64,000 nt of DNA from positions 1,054,001-1,118,000 of the forward strand of contig NZ_CP109583.1 of NCBI RefSeq assembly GCF_036250755.1, in the 5' to 3' direction. A program made the translations under genes and the position numbers. The notes beneath the pieces were generated by a model that was not told the DNA's origin, did no database searches, and saw only the letters and a list, made by a program, of their open reading frames with translations. The DNA comes from Streptomyces uncialis (GTDB taxonomy: Bacteria; Actinomycetota; Actinomycetes; Streptomycetales; Streptomycetaceae). Shown here one piece after another: positions 42,978 through 50,711 of the stretch (its first letter is position 1; the number at the start of each line of letters is the position of its first letter).

Positions 42978-44152
42978 GCGGCCGCCTTCGTCTTGATCGG
43001 GACAACGGACAGGGGGGACGGCGTCGGCGGTGCGGCGCCGCGACGCCCGCGGAAGAGACCGACGAGGACGGGCGGCGCGACGAACGCGAGGACGAGCAGC
43101 GCCTTGACGATGTCCACGAGGTAGTAGGGCACCCCGGTGGCGGAGAGGAAGTCGCCGCCCGCGCGCAGCACGGCGAACCCGAACGCCACCGGGATCGCGA
43201 TCAGGGGCCGGTTGCGCGCGACGAGCGCGACGAGCAGGCCGTCCCAGCCGACGTTGTCCGAGAGTCCGGGCTGGAGCCGGTTGGGGCTGACCGGGCTGGC
43301 GAGCAGCAGTCCTCCGGCCAGGCCCGCGAAGGCGCCCGACAGTGCCAGGGTGAAGCCGCCGAGCGCGGCCACCCGGACACCGGTGTGCTTGGCCGTCAGC
43401 GGGTTGAGTCCGACCATCCGGACCCGGAAGCCCCACCGGCTGCGGGTCAGGACCAGCGCGACACCGACCGCGGCGAGGAGTGCGAGGAACAGTCCCGCGT
43501 TGAGCTGGAGCGACGGGTACTGCCCGAAGCCGGAGAGCAGGGCGCCCGCGGGCAGGGGGTTGGACTGCGCGTCGGCGATGCCCGAGGAGCCCTGCGCGCT
43601 CTCCTGGAGCCATGGGGTGCTGACGGCGAACGTGACGAGCTGGATGGCGAGGAACGTCATCAGCAGGGTGCTCACCACGACGTTGACGCCGCGGAAGCGG
43701 TACATCAGGGCGCTGAGCGCGGCCCAGGCGCCACCGCCGACCGCTGCGGCGGCCATCACCACGACGACGAGCGCCGGTCCGGGCACGGCCAGCCGCAGCC
43801 CGACCCAGGCGCCGACCAGGCCGCCGATGAGTACCTGGCCCTCCTGTCCGATGCTGAACGTTCCGGCGGACGCGCAGATGCACGCGCCGACCGCCACCAG
43901 CAGCAGCGGGGCGGCGTTGAGCAGCGTCGTCGTCCATCCGGCGGTGTTGGCCAGGCTCCCGGTCCAGATGGCGGACAGCGAGGCGCTCGGGGAGGCGCCG
44001 TTCATCGTGAGCAGCAGCGCGGACACCCCGAGGGCGACGGCGACAAGGGCGAGGGTGACGCCCGCCGTCAGCCGGTCGTCGGGCCCCGGGCGGAGCCGGG
44101 CGAGGAGGCGCCGGGCGAGGTCGTCCGGTGCCGTCGGTGAGGCGGCCTTCAC
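42974..44152 (-). CDS. ABC importer permease 1 (nucleoside/BMP type)
   Basis: A 392-residue membrane permease of the same family, with about ten helices (first near LVAVALGVSALLLTMNGASP) and the conserved loop VGLNPLTAKHTGVRV that contacts the ATPase. The N-terminal 25 and C-terminal 25 residues are cytoplasmic and charged. It overlaps the ATPase gene by 4 bases and the second permease by 4. Together they make the heterodimeric channel. Confidence 0.92.
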   Translation of the reverse strand: MKAASPTAPDDLARRLLARLRPGPDDRLTAGVTLALVAVALGVSALLLTMNGASPSASLSAIWTGSLANTAGWTTTLLNAAPLLLVAVGACICASAGTFSIGQEGQVLIGGLVGAWVGLRLAVPGPALVVVVMAAAAVGGGAWAALSALMYRFRGVNVVVSTLLMTFLAIQLVTFAVSTPWLQESAQGSSGIADAQSNPLPAGALLSGFGQYPSLQLNAGLFLALLAAVGVALVLTRSRWGFRVRMVGLNPLTAKHTGVRVAALGGFTLALSGAFAGLAGGLLLASPVSPNRLQPGLSDNVGWDGLLVALVARNRPLIAIPVAFGFAVLRAGGDFLSATGVPYYLVDIVKALLVLAFVAPPVLVGLFRGRRGAAPPTPSPLSVVPIKTKAAA

Positions 44153-45708
44153 GCGGCCTCACCGCCCACGAGCATGCCGAGGCGTTCGGGGGTCGCCTCG
44201 GAGGCGGGGAGCGCTCCGGTGATCCGCCCCGCGGAGATCACCACGATCCAGCCGGCAAGGGCCATGACTTCCTCCAGTTCGGTGGAGACCAGCAGCACCC
44301 CGACGCCTTCCTCGGCGGCCCCGCGCAGTCGGGAGTACATGTCCTCGATGGCACCGACGTCGAGCCCGTGGGTGGGCTGCGCGGCGACCAGGACGCGGGT
44401 GCCGCCGGACAGTTCCCGGGCGAGCACGACCCGTTGCTGGTTGCCGCCGGAGAGGCTGCGCACCGGCGCGTCCAGCGAGGGCGTGACGATATGGAACTCG
44501 CCCGCGAGGCGCCGGGCGCGGGCGAGCATCGCGCGCCGCCGCAGCAGGAACCGGCCGCTGACCTTGTCCAGCGACTTCATCGTCAGGTTCTCGGCGACGC
44601 TCATGTCGAGGACGACGCCGCTGTGGTGCCGGTCCTCCGGCACGATGCCGAGTCCGGCCTTCGACAGCGCGCCGGGCCGGGACAGGTCGACCCGGCTCCC
44701 GGCGACCTCGACGGTGCCGCCGGTCGGTACGACCAGCCCGGCGAGGACTTCGCCGAGCGCCGCCTGGCCGTTGCCCTCGACTCCGTAGAGGGCGACGATC
44801 TCGCCCGCGCCCACGGTCAGCTCGACCTCGTCGAGAACCCTGACCCCGCCCTGGACGACGGTGAGTCCGGCGAGGCGCAGTACGGGCCGAAGTTCCTCCC
44901 GCGGTCCTCCCCCGCCTGTTTCGGCGGCCCGCGGCACCGGCAGCAGGCCGAGGGCCGCGCCTTCCTCGCCCAGCGACACCTCACGGCCCACCATCCGCCG
45001 GGCGAGCAGCTGCGGAGTGGTCTCGGCGGTGACCGCCCGGAAGGCGACAGCGCCCTTGCGCAGGACGGTCACCCGGTCCGTCGCCTGGGCGATCTCGGCG
45101 AGTTTGTGGCTGATGAGGATGACGGCGCGGCCCTCCTCCCGCACCACGCGGCCGAGCACGTCGAACAGCTCCCGCGACTCGGCCTGGGTCAGTACCGAGG
45201 TGGGTTCGTCCAGGATCAGGATCTGGGGGTCGCGCCGCAGACACTTGACCAGCTCGACCCGCTGCCGCTCGCCGGCCGAGAGTCCGTCGACGCGTGCCTC
45301 CGGGTCGATCGGCAGTCCGTACCGCGCGGAGACCTCGGCGATACCGGCGCAGACTGCCTGTTTGTTGACCTTGCCGGTGTCGCCGAGCGCCACGTTCTCC
45401 CATACGGTCAGCCCGTTGATGAGGCTGAAGTGCTGGTGGACCATGCCGATGCCGCGTTCGGCCGCTTCCTGCGGGCTGTCCAGCGCGATCTCCTCACCGC
45501 GCACCAGGACGGTGCCGGTGTCGCGCCGGACGAGCCCGAGCAGGACCTTCATGAGGCTGGACTTGCCGGCCCCGTTCTCGCCCAGGAGTCCATGGATCTC
45601 GCCGGCGTCGACCCTGAGGTCCACGGCGTCGCAGGCCGTGACCGGCCCGTAGGACTTGGTGATGCCACGCAGTTCGAGAAGCGGAACCGCTGAGGTCGTC
45701 GGTGTCAT
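44149..45708 (-). CDS. ABC importer ATPase with two nucleotide-binding domains
   Basis: A 519-residue double ATPase. First domain: Walker A GLLGENGAGKSS, signature LSAGERQRVE, Walker B ILILDEPT. Second domain: Walker A-like ALYGVEGNGQAALG, which lacks the canonical Lys, and signature LSGGNQQRVVLARE, as usual in the RbsA/YufO type where only one site is catalytic; its Walker B reads VLVAAQPTHGLD. It powers the importer with the two permeases and the BMP lipoprotein. ATG 45708 follows the lipoprotein gene by 29 bases. Confidence 0.95.
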   Translation of the reverse strand: MTPTTSAVPLLELRGITKSYGPVTACDAVDLRVDAGEIHGLLGENGAGKSSLMKVLLGLVRRDTGTVLVRGEEIALDSPQEAAERGIGMVHQHFSLINGLTVWENVALGDTGKVNKQAVCAGIAEVSARYGLPIDPEARVDGLSAGERQRVELVKCLRRDPQILILDEPTSVLTQAESRELFDVLGRVVREEGRAVILISHKLAEIAQATDRVTVLRKGAVAFRAVTAETTPQLLARRMVGREVSLGEEGAALGLLPVPRAAETGGGGPREELRPVLRLAGLTVVQGGVRVLDEVELTVGAGEIVALYGVEGNGQAALGEVLAGLVVPTGGTVEVAGSRVDLSRPGALSKAGLGIVPEDRHHSGVVLDMSVAENLTMKSLDKVSGRFLLRRRAMLARARRLAGEFHIVTPSLDAPVRSLSGGNQQRVVLARELSGGTRVLVAAQPTHGLDVGAIEDMYSRLRGAAEEGVGVLLVSTELEEVMALAGWIVVISAGRITGALPASEATPERLGMLVGGEAA

Positions 45709-45737
45709 CGCTGATCTTCCTCGTGGGTGTCGGCACG

Positions 45738-46826
45738 TCAGCCGAGTCGCTCGACCTCGGCCGCCGCGTCGATCTCCTTGCTGCCGATCTTCTTGATGAA
45801 CTGGGCCAGCCGCTGGTCCTCGTCGCCCTGGGCGTCGCATATCTTGACGGTGGGATAGGGGTCGACGCCCAGCTGCCATACGCGGGTCGTGCCCATCTTC
45901 AGGTTGTTCGCGGCGAACTCCTCCAGCCCGGCGCGGAAGTAGTCGCCGGGGCTGAACAGCACCGAGATGTCGAACTTCGGGCTCGCCGAGGCGCACCGGT
46001 CGGTGCCCGGGGTGAGGGTCAGCGCACCGCCGGAGTTCGCCAGCTTCGCCGAGGCGTCGGTCGCGCCGCCGAGGTAGGGGTAGATGACCTTGACGCCCTG
46101 GTTGAGCTGCGCCTGGGTGGCTTCCTTGGCCTTCGCGGAGTCGTTGAAGTCGCCGGTGTAGGTGGTCGTCAGGGTGGCCTTCGGGACGATCTCCCGGACT
46201 CCGGCGAGGAAGGCGGTGGCGGCGGCGACGCTGTAGTCGGCCTTGATGCCGGTGATGAAGCCCGCCTTGGTGTGTCCGGCCGCCTTCATCCGCAGGCCCG
46301 CGGCGTAACCGGCGACGAGCATGGACTGCTCGGGGTCGTCGGTGGACAGCAGGATCTTCGGGGTCTGATCGATGTTGGCCTGCATCGGGACGTACCAGGC
46401 GCTCTTCCCGCAAACCGGCTCCTCCGAGGCGGGGATGGCGGTCTTGAGCTCGCTCGCGCCGATGGCGACCAGGTCGACCTTCTGCTGGCACAGCGCGCGT
46501 GCCGCGGTGAGCGCGTCGCTCGGCGGTACGCTGCCGCGTTTGACGACCGTCCAGCCCTGCTCCTTGGCGAAGGCGTCCGCCGAGTCGACGAAACTCTGGT
46601 AGTAGCCGCGGTCGTTGATGTCGCCGGGGCTGAGGACACCGATGACGACCTTGCCGTCGCCGTTGACATCGGGCTGCTTGAGGCCGGGGGCGCTGCCGCC
46701 CTTCGCCGCGGGGGTCGCGCCGGGCGCGGTCGCCGCGTTGTCGGCGCAGCCGGACAGCGCGAGGGCCGTCGTCAGGGCGAGGCCGGCCGCGGCCCCGCGA
46801 CGCAGGAGCGTGCTGTGTCGGGTCAT
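45738..46826 (-). CDS. BMP family substrate-binding lipoprotein
   Basis: A 362-residue extracellular lipoprotein. The signal ends in the lipobox LALSGC; the mature part is a periplasmic-binding fold of the basic membrane protein (BMP/PnrA) type, with KVVIGVLSPGDINDRGYYQSF, DLVAIGASELKTAI and VWQLGVDPYPT. Known BMP proteins bind purine nucleosides or related ligands. The usual ligand-gripping residues cannot be checked without alignment. ATG 46826 lies about ten bases after GAAGGA. First gene of the importer operon. Confidence 0.93.
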   Translation of the reverse strand: MTRHSTLLRRGAAAGLALTTALALSGCADNAATAPGATPAAKGGSAPGLKQPDVNGDGKVVIGVLSPGDINDRGYYQSFVDSADAFAKEQGWTVVKRGSVPPSDALTAARALCQQKVDLVAIGASELKTAIPASEEPVCGKSAWYVPMQANIDQTPKILLSTDDPEQSMLVAGYAAGLRMKAAGHTKAGFITGIKADYSVAAATAFLAGVREIVPKATLTTTYTGDFNDSAKAKEATQAQLNQGVKVIYPYLGGATDASAKLANSGGALTLTPGTDRCASASPKFDISVLFSPGDYFRAGLEEFAANNLKMGTTRVWQLGVDPYPTVKICDAQGDEDQRLAQFIKKIGSKEIDAAAEVERLG

Positions 46827-47071
46827 GTGCGTGGTTCCTTCGCTGGGTGGCACCGCCCTGTCGAGGCGGTCGTGGCGGCGGGGACGGGACGGTGGTCGGT
46901 CGACGGGTTCGGTGCTTCGTCGGGCTCGGCGCGGTGGACGCGCTTCCGGCGAAGGCGACGGTGTCGCGCGGTCCGCTCATCGGTTCCGGGACATCCAGCG
47001 GGAACACGGCCTCGGGCCGCCGGAATCGGGCTGCGCCATGGCTCGCACCGCGCAGCCTCCCACCCTTGGGT

Positions 47072-47110
47072 GTCTCGCATTGTGAGGCGATGGAACGTAT
47101 TGCGAGGTAC
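47072..47110. promoter_or_regulatory. GTCTCGCATT-type operator upstream of the importer operon
   Basis: GTCTCGCATTGTGAGG (47072-47087) contains the near-palindrome CTCGCA-T-TGTGAG, and ATTGCGAGGTAC follows at 47099-47110 in inverted orientation. It lies about 250 bases upstream of the lipoprotein start. The same 16-mer with one change is at 49466-49481. Confidence 0.6.
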
Positions 47111-47392
47111 TCTGACCGTCGCCGCCCAGTGCTGTCAACGCTCCTGCGCCACATCTTCGATTCGCCGGCGCTTCGTCCGTCCGCAGGCGGACGGGCCGGG
47201 TGACGGCGGTCGGGGACGGTCGCGGCGGGCCGTGTCCGCCGGGCCGCGCGGCGGCCACCACGACGGGCGGGCGGGACGGTGGTCCGCGTCCGGTTGGCGG
47301 GTGCGGAGCGGCGAGCGGATGCCGGTTCGTCGTCCGGCCCGCCCGCGCGAGGGTGGCCGGGGGTTGAGCGCGCGGCCGGGGAGGGGGGTGGG

Positions 47393-47804
47393 GAGCGGGT
47401 ACCGGGTCAGTGGTCGGTCGGCGTCGGCTCGTCATCGCCGTACGGGGCCCGTCCGTCATCCCCGCGCGGGTGCCGACTGCCGGTCGTTCAGCGGCGAGCG
47501 GGTGCCGGGTCGGTCGGCGTCGGCTCGTCATCGCCGCGCGGCGGGCGGCCGTTCGGCGGCGAGCGGGTGACGGCCGACGGCCCGCGAGCAGGTCGCGGGG
47601 CCGGGAACGCCGGATTCGGTTCCGTCGGGTGGGCGGGAGGCCCAGCGACCGCGCCCAGGAGGCATTCGACGGTGGCGTCGGCCGTACGCGCGAATCACCG
47701 TACGCGCGAATCACCGGGGCCGCTGGTCAGCGGCACACCGGGCGCTGTCGTCACCGAGCGCTGTCGTCACCGGGAGGTGTGATCGCCATGCGCTGTCGTC
47801 ACCG
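47393..47804. repeat. Several families of direct repeats
   Basis: A GAGCGGGTRCCGGGTC...GTCGGCGTCGGCTCGTCATCGCCG block occurs at about 47393 and 47495. CCGTACGCGCGAATCA is duplicated in tandem at 47682-47713. GCGCTGTCGTCACCG occurs three times (47742, 47758, 47790). Confidence 0.8.
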
Positions 47805-47841
47805 GCCGCCGTGGTCACCCCGCGCAAGGGCAACGCCGAGG

Positions 47842-47872
47842 CGCCGAGGCGCACCAGGGGCGCGCCTCGGCG
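47842..47872. terminator. Terminator of the aldehyde dehydrogenase gene
   Basis: An 11-bp GC-rich stem (47842-47852 with 47862-47872) and a 9-base loop, about 100 bases beyond the stop codon. Confidence 0.6.
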
Positions 47873-47974
47873 GACAGGGGGCACCTACCCGTCGGCCCGT
47901 GAGGTGTGCGGAGCGCGGCCGGGCGCGCGGCGCCGCAGCGCAACGACTCCGGCCGATGCCGACGGTGTCCGGTC

Positions 47975-49423
47975 TCAACGGTCCAGCAGTCGGATGGCCA
48001 CGCCCTTCTCCTGGGTGTACTCGCGCAGTGCCGCGTACCCGCCGCCCCTGCTGAAGCCGCTGTCCTTCTGCATGTTGAAGGGGAAGCCGATCACTCCCGC
48101 GTCGTGGAACTGGTTGACCGTCACCTGCCCGGAGCGGACGTCCTTCGCGAGCCGCAGCGCCCGGGAGATGTCGTTGGTCCAGATGCAGGCCAGCAGACCG
48201 AAGTCCGTCGCGTTCATCAGCGCGGTCGCCTCGGCGGTGTCGCGGAACGACTGCACGGCGAGGACCGGCCCGAAGACCTCCTCGCGGGCGACGCGCATGT
48301 TCGCGTCGACACGGTCGTACACGGTCGGCCGGACGAACCACCCCTCCCCGGTGGGCGCGCCACCGGTGACGAGGCGGGCGCCCTCGCGGGGCGCTTCTTC
48401 GAGGAAGCCGCTGACGCGGGCGAACTGCGCGGCGCTGACCAGCGGCCCCATGTCCGGATCGGCGTCCCAGGGCCCGGATTCGATGGCGGCCATGGCGGCG
48501 GCGACCCGCTCCACGACCTCGTCGTGCACCGAGGCGTCCACGAGCAGCCGGGCACCGGCGTAGCAGTTCTGGCCCGCGTTCTCCGTGATGGAGGTGACGA
48601 TCGCGGGGATCGCCGTGTCGAGGTCGGCGTCGGCGAGGAGCACGTTCGGTGACTTGCCGCCGAGTTCCAGTTTCACCGGGACGAGGTTCCGCGCCGCGGC
48701 CGTCATGATCGCCCGCCCGGTGGTGGTGGAGCCGACGAAACTGATGTGGTCGACGCCCGGGTGCGAGGTGAGCGCGACGCCCGCCTCGGGGCCGAGGCCC
48801 GTCACGACGTTGACCACCCCCGGCGGGAAGCCCGCGCGGTGGGCGAGCGCGGCGAGCGCGAACGGGGCCAGCGGCGCGATCTCGGACGGCTTGAGGACGA
48901 CCGTGTTGCCCGCGGCGAGCGCGGGCGCGACGTTCGCGGCGGTGAGCACTGCGGGGACGTTCCAGGGGATGATCACCACGCACACGCCGTACGGCTCGGG
49001 GACCGTGTAACCCAGGTAGTCGGGACCGCGGGTGGGCAGGGTGACGCCGGTGAGCTTGTCGGCCGCGCCCGCGAAGTAGTCGACGATGCCGTGGGCGATG
49101 TACATGTTCGTCCGGCCCCCGGACAGTGGTTTGCCCACGTCCCGTGCCTCGACGGCCGCGAGGGCCTCGACCTCGGTGATGATCAGGTCGGCCCAGCGCC
49201 GGATCAGCGCCCCGCGTTCGCTCGGGTTGGTCGCCGCCCAGCCGGGGAAGGCGCGGCGCGCCGCGGCGACCGCGTCGTCGACATCGTCGCCGCCCGCCCG
49301 GGCCACCTCGGTGATCACCTGCCGGGTGGCCGGATCGAGGACGTCCAGGGTCCCGCCGTCGCGGGCCGCGACCCACTCGCCGTCGATGAAGTGCTGGGAA
49401 GGAGGGAAGTCAACAGCCGCCAT
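47975..49423 (-). CDS. Aldehyde dehydrogenase, betaine-aldehyde type
   Basis: A 482-residue NAD-dependent aldehyde dehydrogenase. Catalytic Glu in LELGGKSPNV, catalytic Cys in ENAGQNCYAGAR, plus PWNVPAVLTAANVAPALAAGN and EEVFGPVLAV segments. ATG 49423 has no ribosome site; the promoter -10 box lies only 7 to 12 bases upstream, so the mRNA is probably leaderless. It is divergent from a zinc alcohol dehydrogenase, and together they could take a primary alcohol to the acid. Confidence 0.94.
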   Translation of the reverse strand: MAAVDFPPSQHFIDGEWVAARDGGTLDVLDPATRQVITEVARAGGDDVDDAVAAARRAFPGWAATNPSERGALIRRWADLIITEVEALAAVEARDVGKPLSGGRTNMYIAHGIVDYFAGAADKLTGVTLPTRGPDYLGYTVPEPYGVCVVIIPWNVPAVLTAANVAPALAAGNTVVLKPSEIAPLAPFALAALAHRAGFPPGVVNVVTGLGPEAGVALTSHPGVDHISFVGSTTTGRAIMTAAARNLVPVKLELGGKSPNVLLADADLDTAIPAIVTSITENAGQNCYAGARLLVDASVHDEVVERVAAAMAAIESGPWDADPDMGPLVSAAQFARVSGFLEEAPREGARLVTGGAPTGEGWFVRPTVYDRVDANMRVAREEVFGPVLAVQSFRDTAEATALMNATDFGLLACIWTNDISRALRLAKDVRSGQVTVNQFHDAGVIGFPFNMQKDSGFSRGGGYAALREYTQEKGVAIRLLDR

Positions 49424-49430
49424 GGAGGGA

Positions 49431-49480
49431 ACATTGACCGACCCCGTCACGCATGTCAATATGCAGTCTCGCTTTGTGAG
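49431..49480. promoter_or_regulatory. Divergent promoter and operator, aldehyde/alcohol dehydrogenase genes
   Basis: On the minus strand TTGACA (49454-49459) and CAATGT (49431-49436) are 17 bases apart, ending 7 bases before the aldehyde dehydrogenase ATG. GTCTCGCTTTGTGAGG (49466-49481) with near-palindrome CTCGCTTTGTGAG lies beside it, matching the importer site. Confidence 0.65.
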
Positions 49481-49496
49481 GTACTGAGGAGGCACT

Positions 49497-50579
49497 GTGC
49501 GCGCCACCGCCGCTCTACTGGAGCAGCCCGGAGAGCCGTTCGTCCTGACCGATGTGGACCTGGACGAGCCCCGCCCGGACGAGGTGCTCGTCCGGGTCGC
49601 CGCCGTCGGCGTCTGCGGTACCGACCTGGAGTTCGCGGGCTTCTTCCCCACGCCCGCGCTGCTCGGGCACGAAGGGGCGGGCGTCGTCGAGAAGGTCGGC
49701 GCGCACGTCACCTCCGTACGGCCGGGCGACCATGTCGCGATGTCCTTCGCGTCCTGCGGCAGCTGCGCGCTGTGCCGCACGGGTGCGCCCGCCTACTGCC
49801 GCGGGTTCGACGCGCTGAACTTCTCCGGCCGCCGGCCCGACGGCTCCACCGCGGTGACCCACGGGGGACGGGAGGTCAACGCCCACTTCCTCGGGCAGTC
49901 GTCGTTCGCCGACCACGTCGTCGCGCCGGAGCGGGCGGTCGTCAGGATCGACCCGTCGTACGACCTGCTGCGCGCCGGGCCCTTCGGCTGCGGCTTCCAG
50001 ACCGGGGCCGGCGGTGTGTTCAACGTGCTGCGGCCACGTCCCGGTGCGTCGATCGCGGTCTTCGGGGCGGGGGCCGTCGGTGTGTCCGCCGTCATCGCCG
50101 CCTCGCTGAGCGGCTGCACGGTCGTCGCCGCCGTCGATGTGAACCCGGCCAAGCTGGAGGCGGCCCGCGGCTTCGGCGCCACGCACGGCGTCGACTCCTC
50201 GGCCGGGGGGACCGCCGAGCAACTGGCCGCCCTGGTCCCGGAGGGGTTCGACTTCGTGATCGACACGACCGGGCGCGAGGACGTCCTGCGCACCGCGGTG
50301 GAGGCGCTGGGGCCGCTCGGCCGTGCCGGTGTCATCGGCGTCGGCCCGAGCGAGTCGATGAGCTTCGACTGGCGCAGCATCCTCAACGGGCGCACGGTCA
50401 CCGGCATCGTCGCCGGGTCCAGTGTGCCGCAGCTGTTCCTGCCGGAGCTGCTGGAGCTCAACGCCGAGGGCCGCTTCCCGGTCGAGAAGATGATCACCTA
50501 CTTCCCGTTCGAGCAGATCAACGAGGCCGTCGCGGCGGTCCGGTCCGGCTCGGTCGGCAAGGCCGTACTGACCTTCTGA
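49497..50579 (+). CDS. Zinc-dependent alcohol dehydrogenase
   Basis: A 360-residue medium-chain dehydrogenase, paralogous to the one at 21709-22803. Catalytic zinc in GVCGTD and GHEGAGVV; Cys cluster CGSCALCRTGAPAYC; cofactor motif VFGAGAVGVSAV; shared GQSSFADH segment. The family includes aryl-alcohol dehydrogenases. GTG 49497 has GAGGAGG five bases upstream. It is divergent from the aldehyde dehydrogenase over 73 bases and is followed by a P450 gene, which could supply its alcohol by hydroxylating a side chain. Confidence 0.94.
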   Translation: MRATAALLEQPGEPFVLTDVDLDEPRPDEVLVRVAAVGVCGTDLEFAGFFPTPALLGHEGAGVVEKVGAHVTSVRPGDHVAMSFASCGSCALCRTGAPAYCRGFDALNFSGRRPDGSTAVTHGGREVNAHFLGQSSFADHVVAPERAVVRIDPSYDLLRAGPFGCGFQTGAGGVFNVLRPRPGASIAVFGAGAVGVSAVIAASLSGCTVVAAVDVNPAKLEAARGFGATHGVDSSAGGTAEQLAALVPEGFDFVIDTTGREDVLRTAVEALGPLGRAGVIGVGPSESMSFDWRSILNGRTVTGIVAGSSVPQLFLPELLELNAEGRFPVEKMITYFPFEQINEAVAAVRSGSVGKAVLTF

Positions 50580-50711
50580 ACCGTCTTCCACGAACCGTTG
50601 TCAAGCTCGGCGGCCGCGCCTTAGGGTGACCGACACCGCTGAGGCAGCTGACATCCGGTGGCGCGGCCGGACAACACCGCGCACAGTCACGAGCACGTGG
50701 AGCGTGCCACC

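Larger units (their letters stand above)
46827..47974. other. 1.1-kb repeat-rich gap between importer and aldehyde dehydrogenase
   Basis: No convincing gene. It holds a putative operator (47072-47110), an array of direct repeats (47393-47804) and the terminator of the aldehyde dehydrogenase gene. The open frames found here are repetitive and rich in Pro, Arg and Gly. Confidence 0.6.

Noticed and set aside
46827..47974. Additional genes in the repeat-rich gap
   Set aside because: All frames are repeat-derived, rich in Pro, Arg and Gly, and lack ribosome sites or recognisable domains.
22800..50579. Recent duplication of the alcohol/aldehyde dehydrogenase pairs
   Set aside because: The two alcohol dehydrogenases are paralogues, but their sequences and gene arrangements differ widely (tandem versus divergent), so a recent duplication is unlikely.
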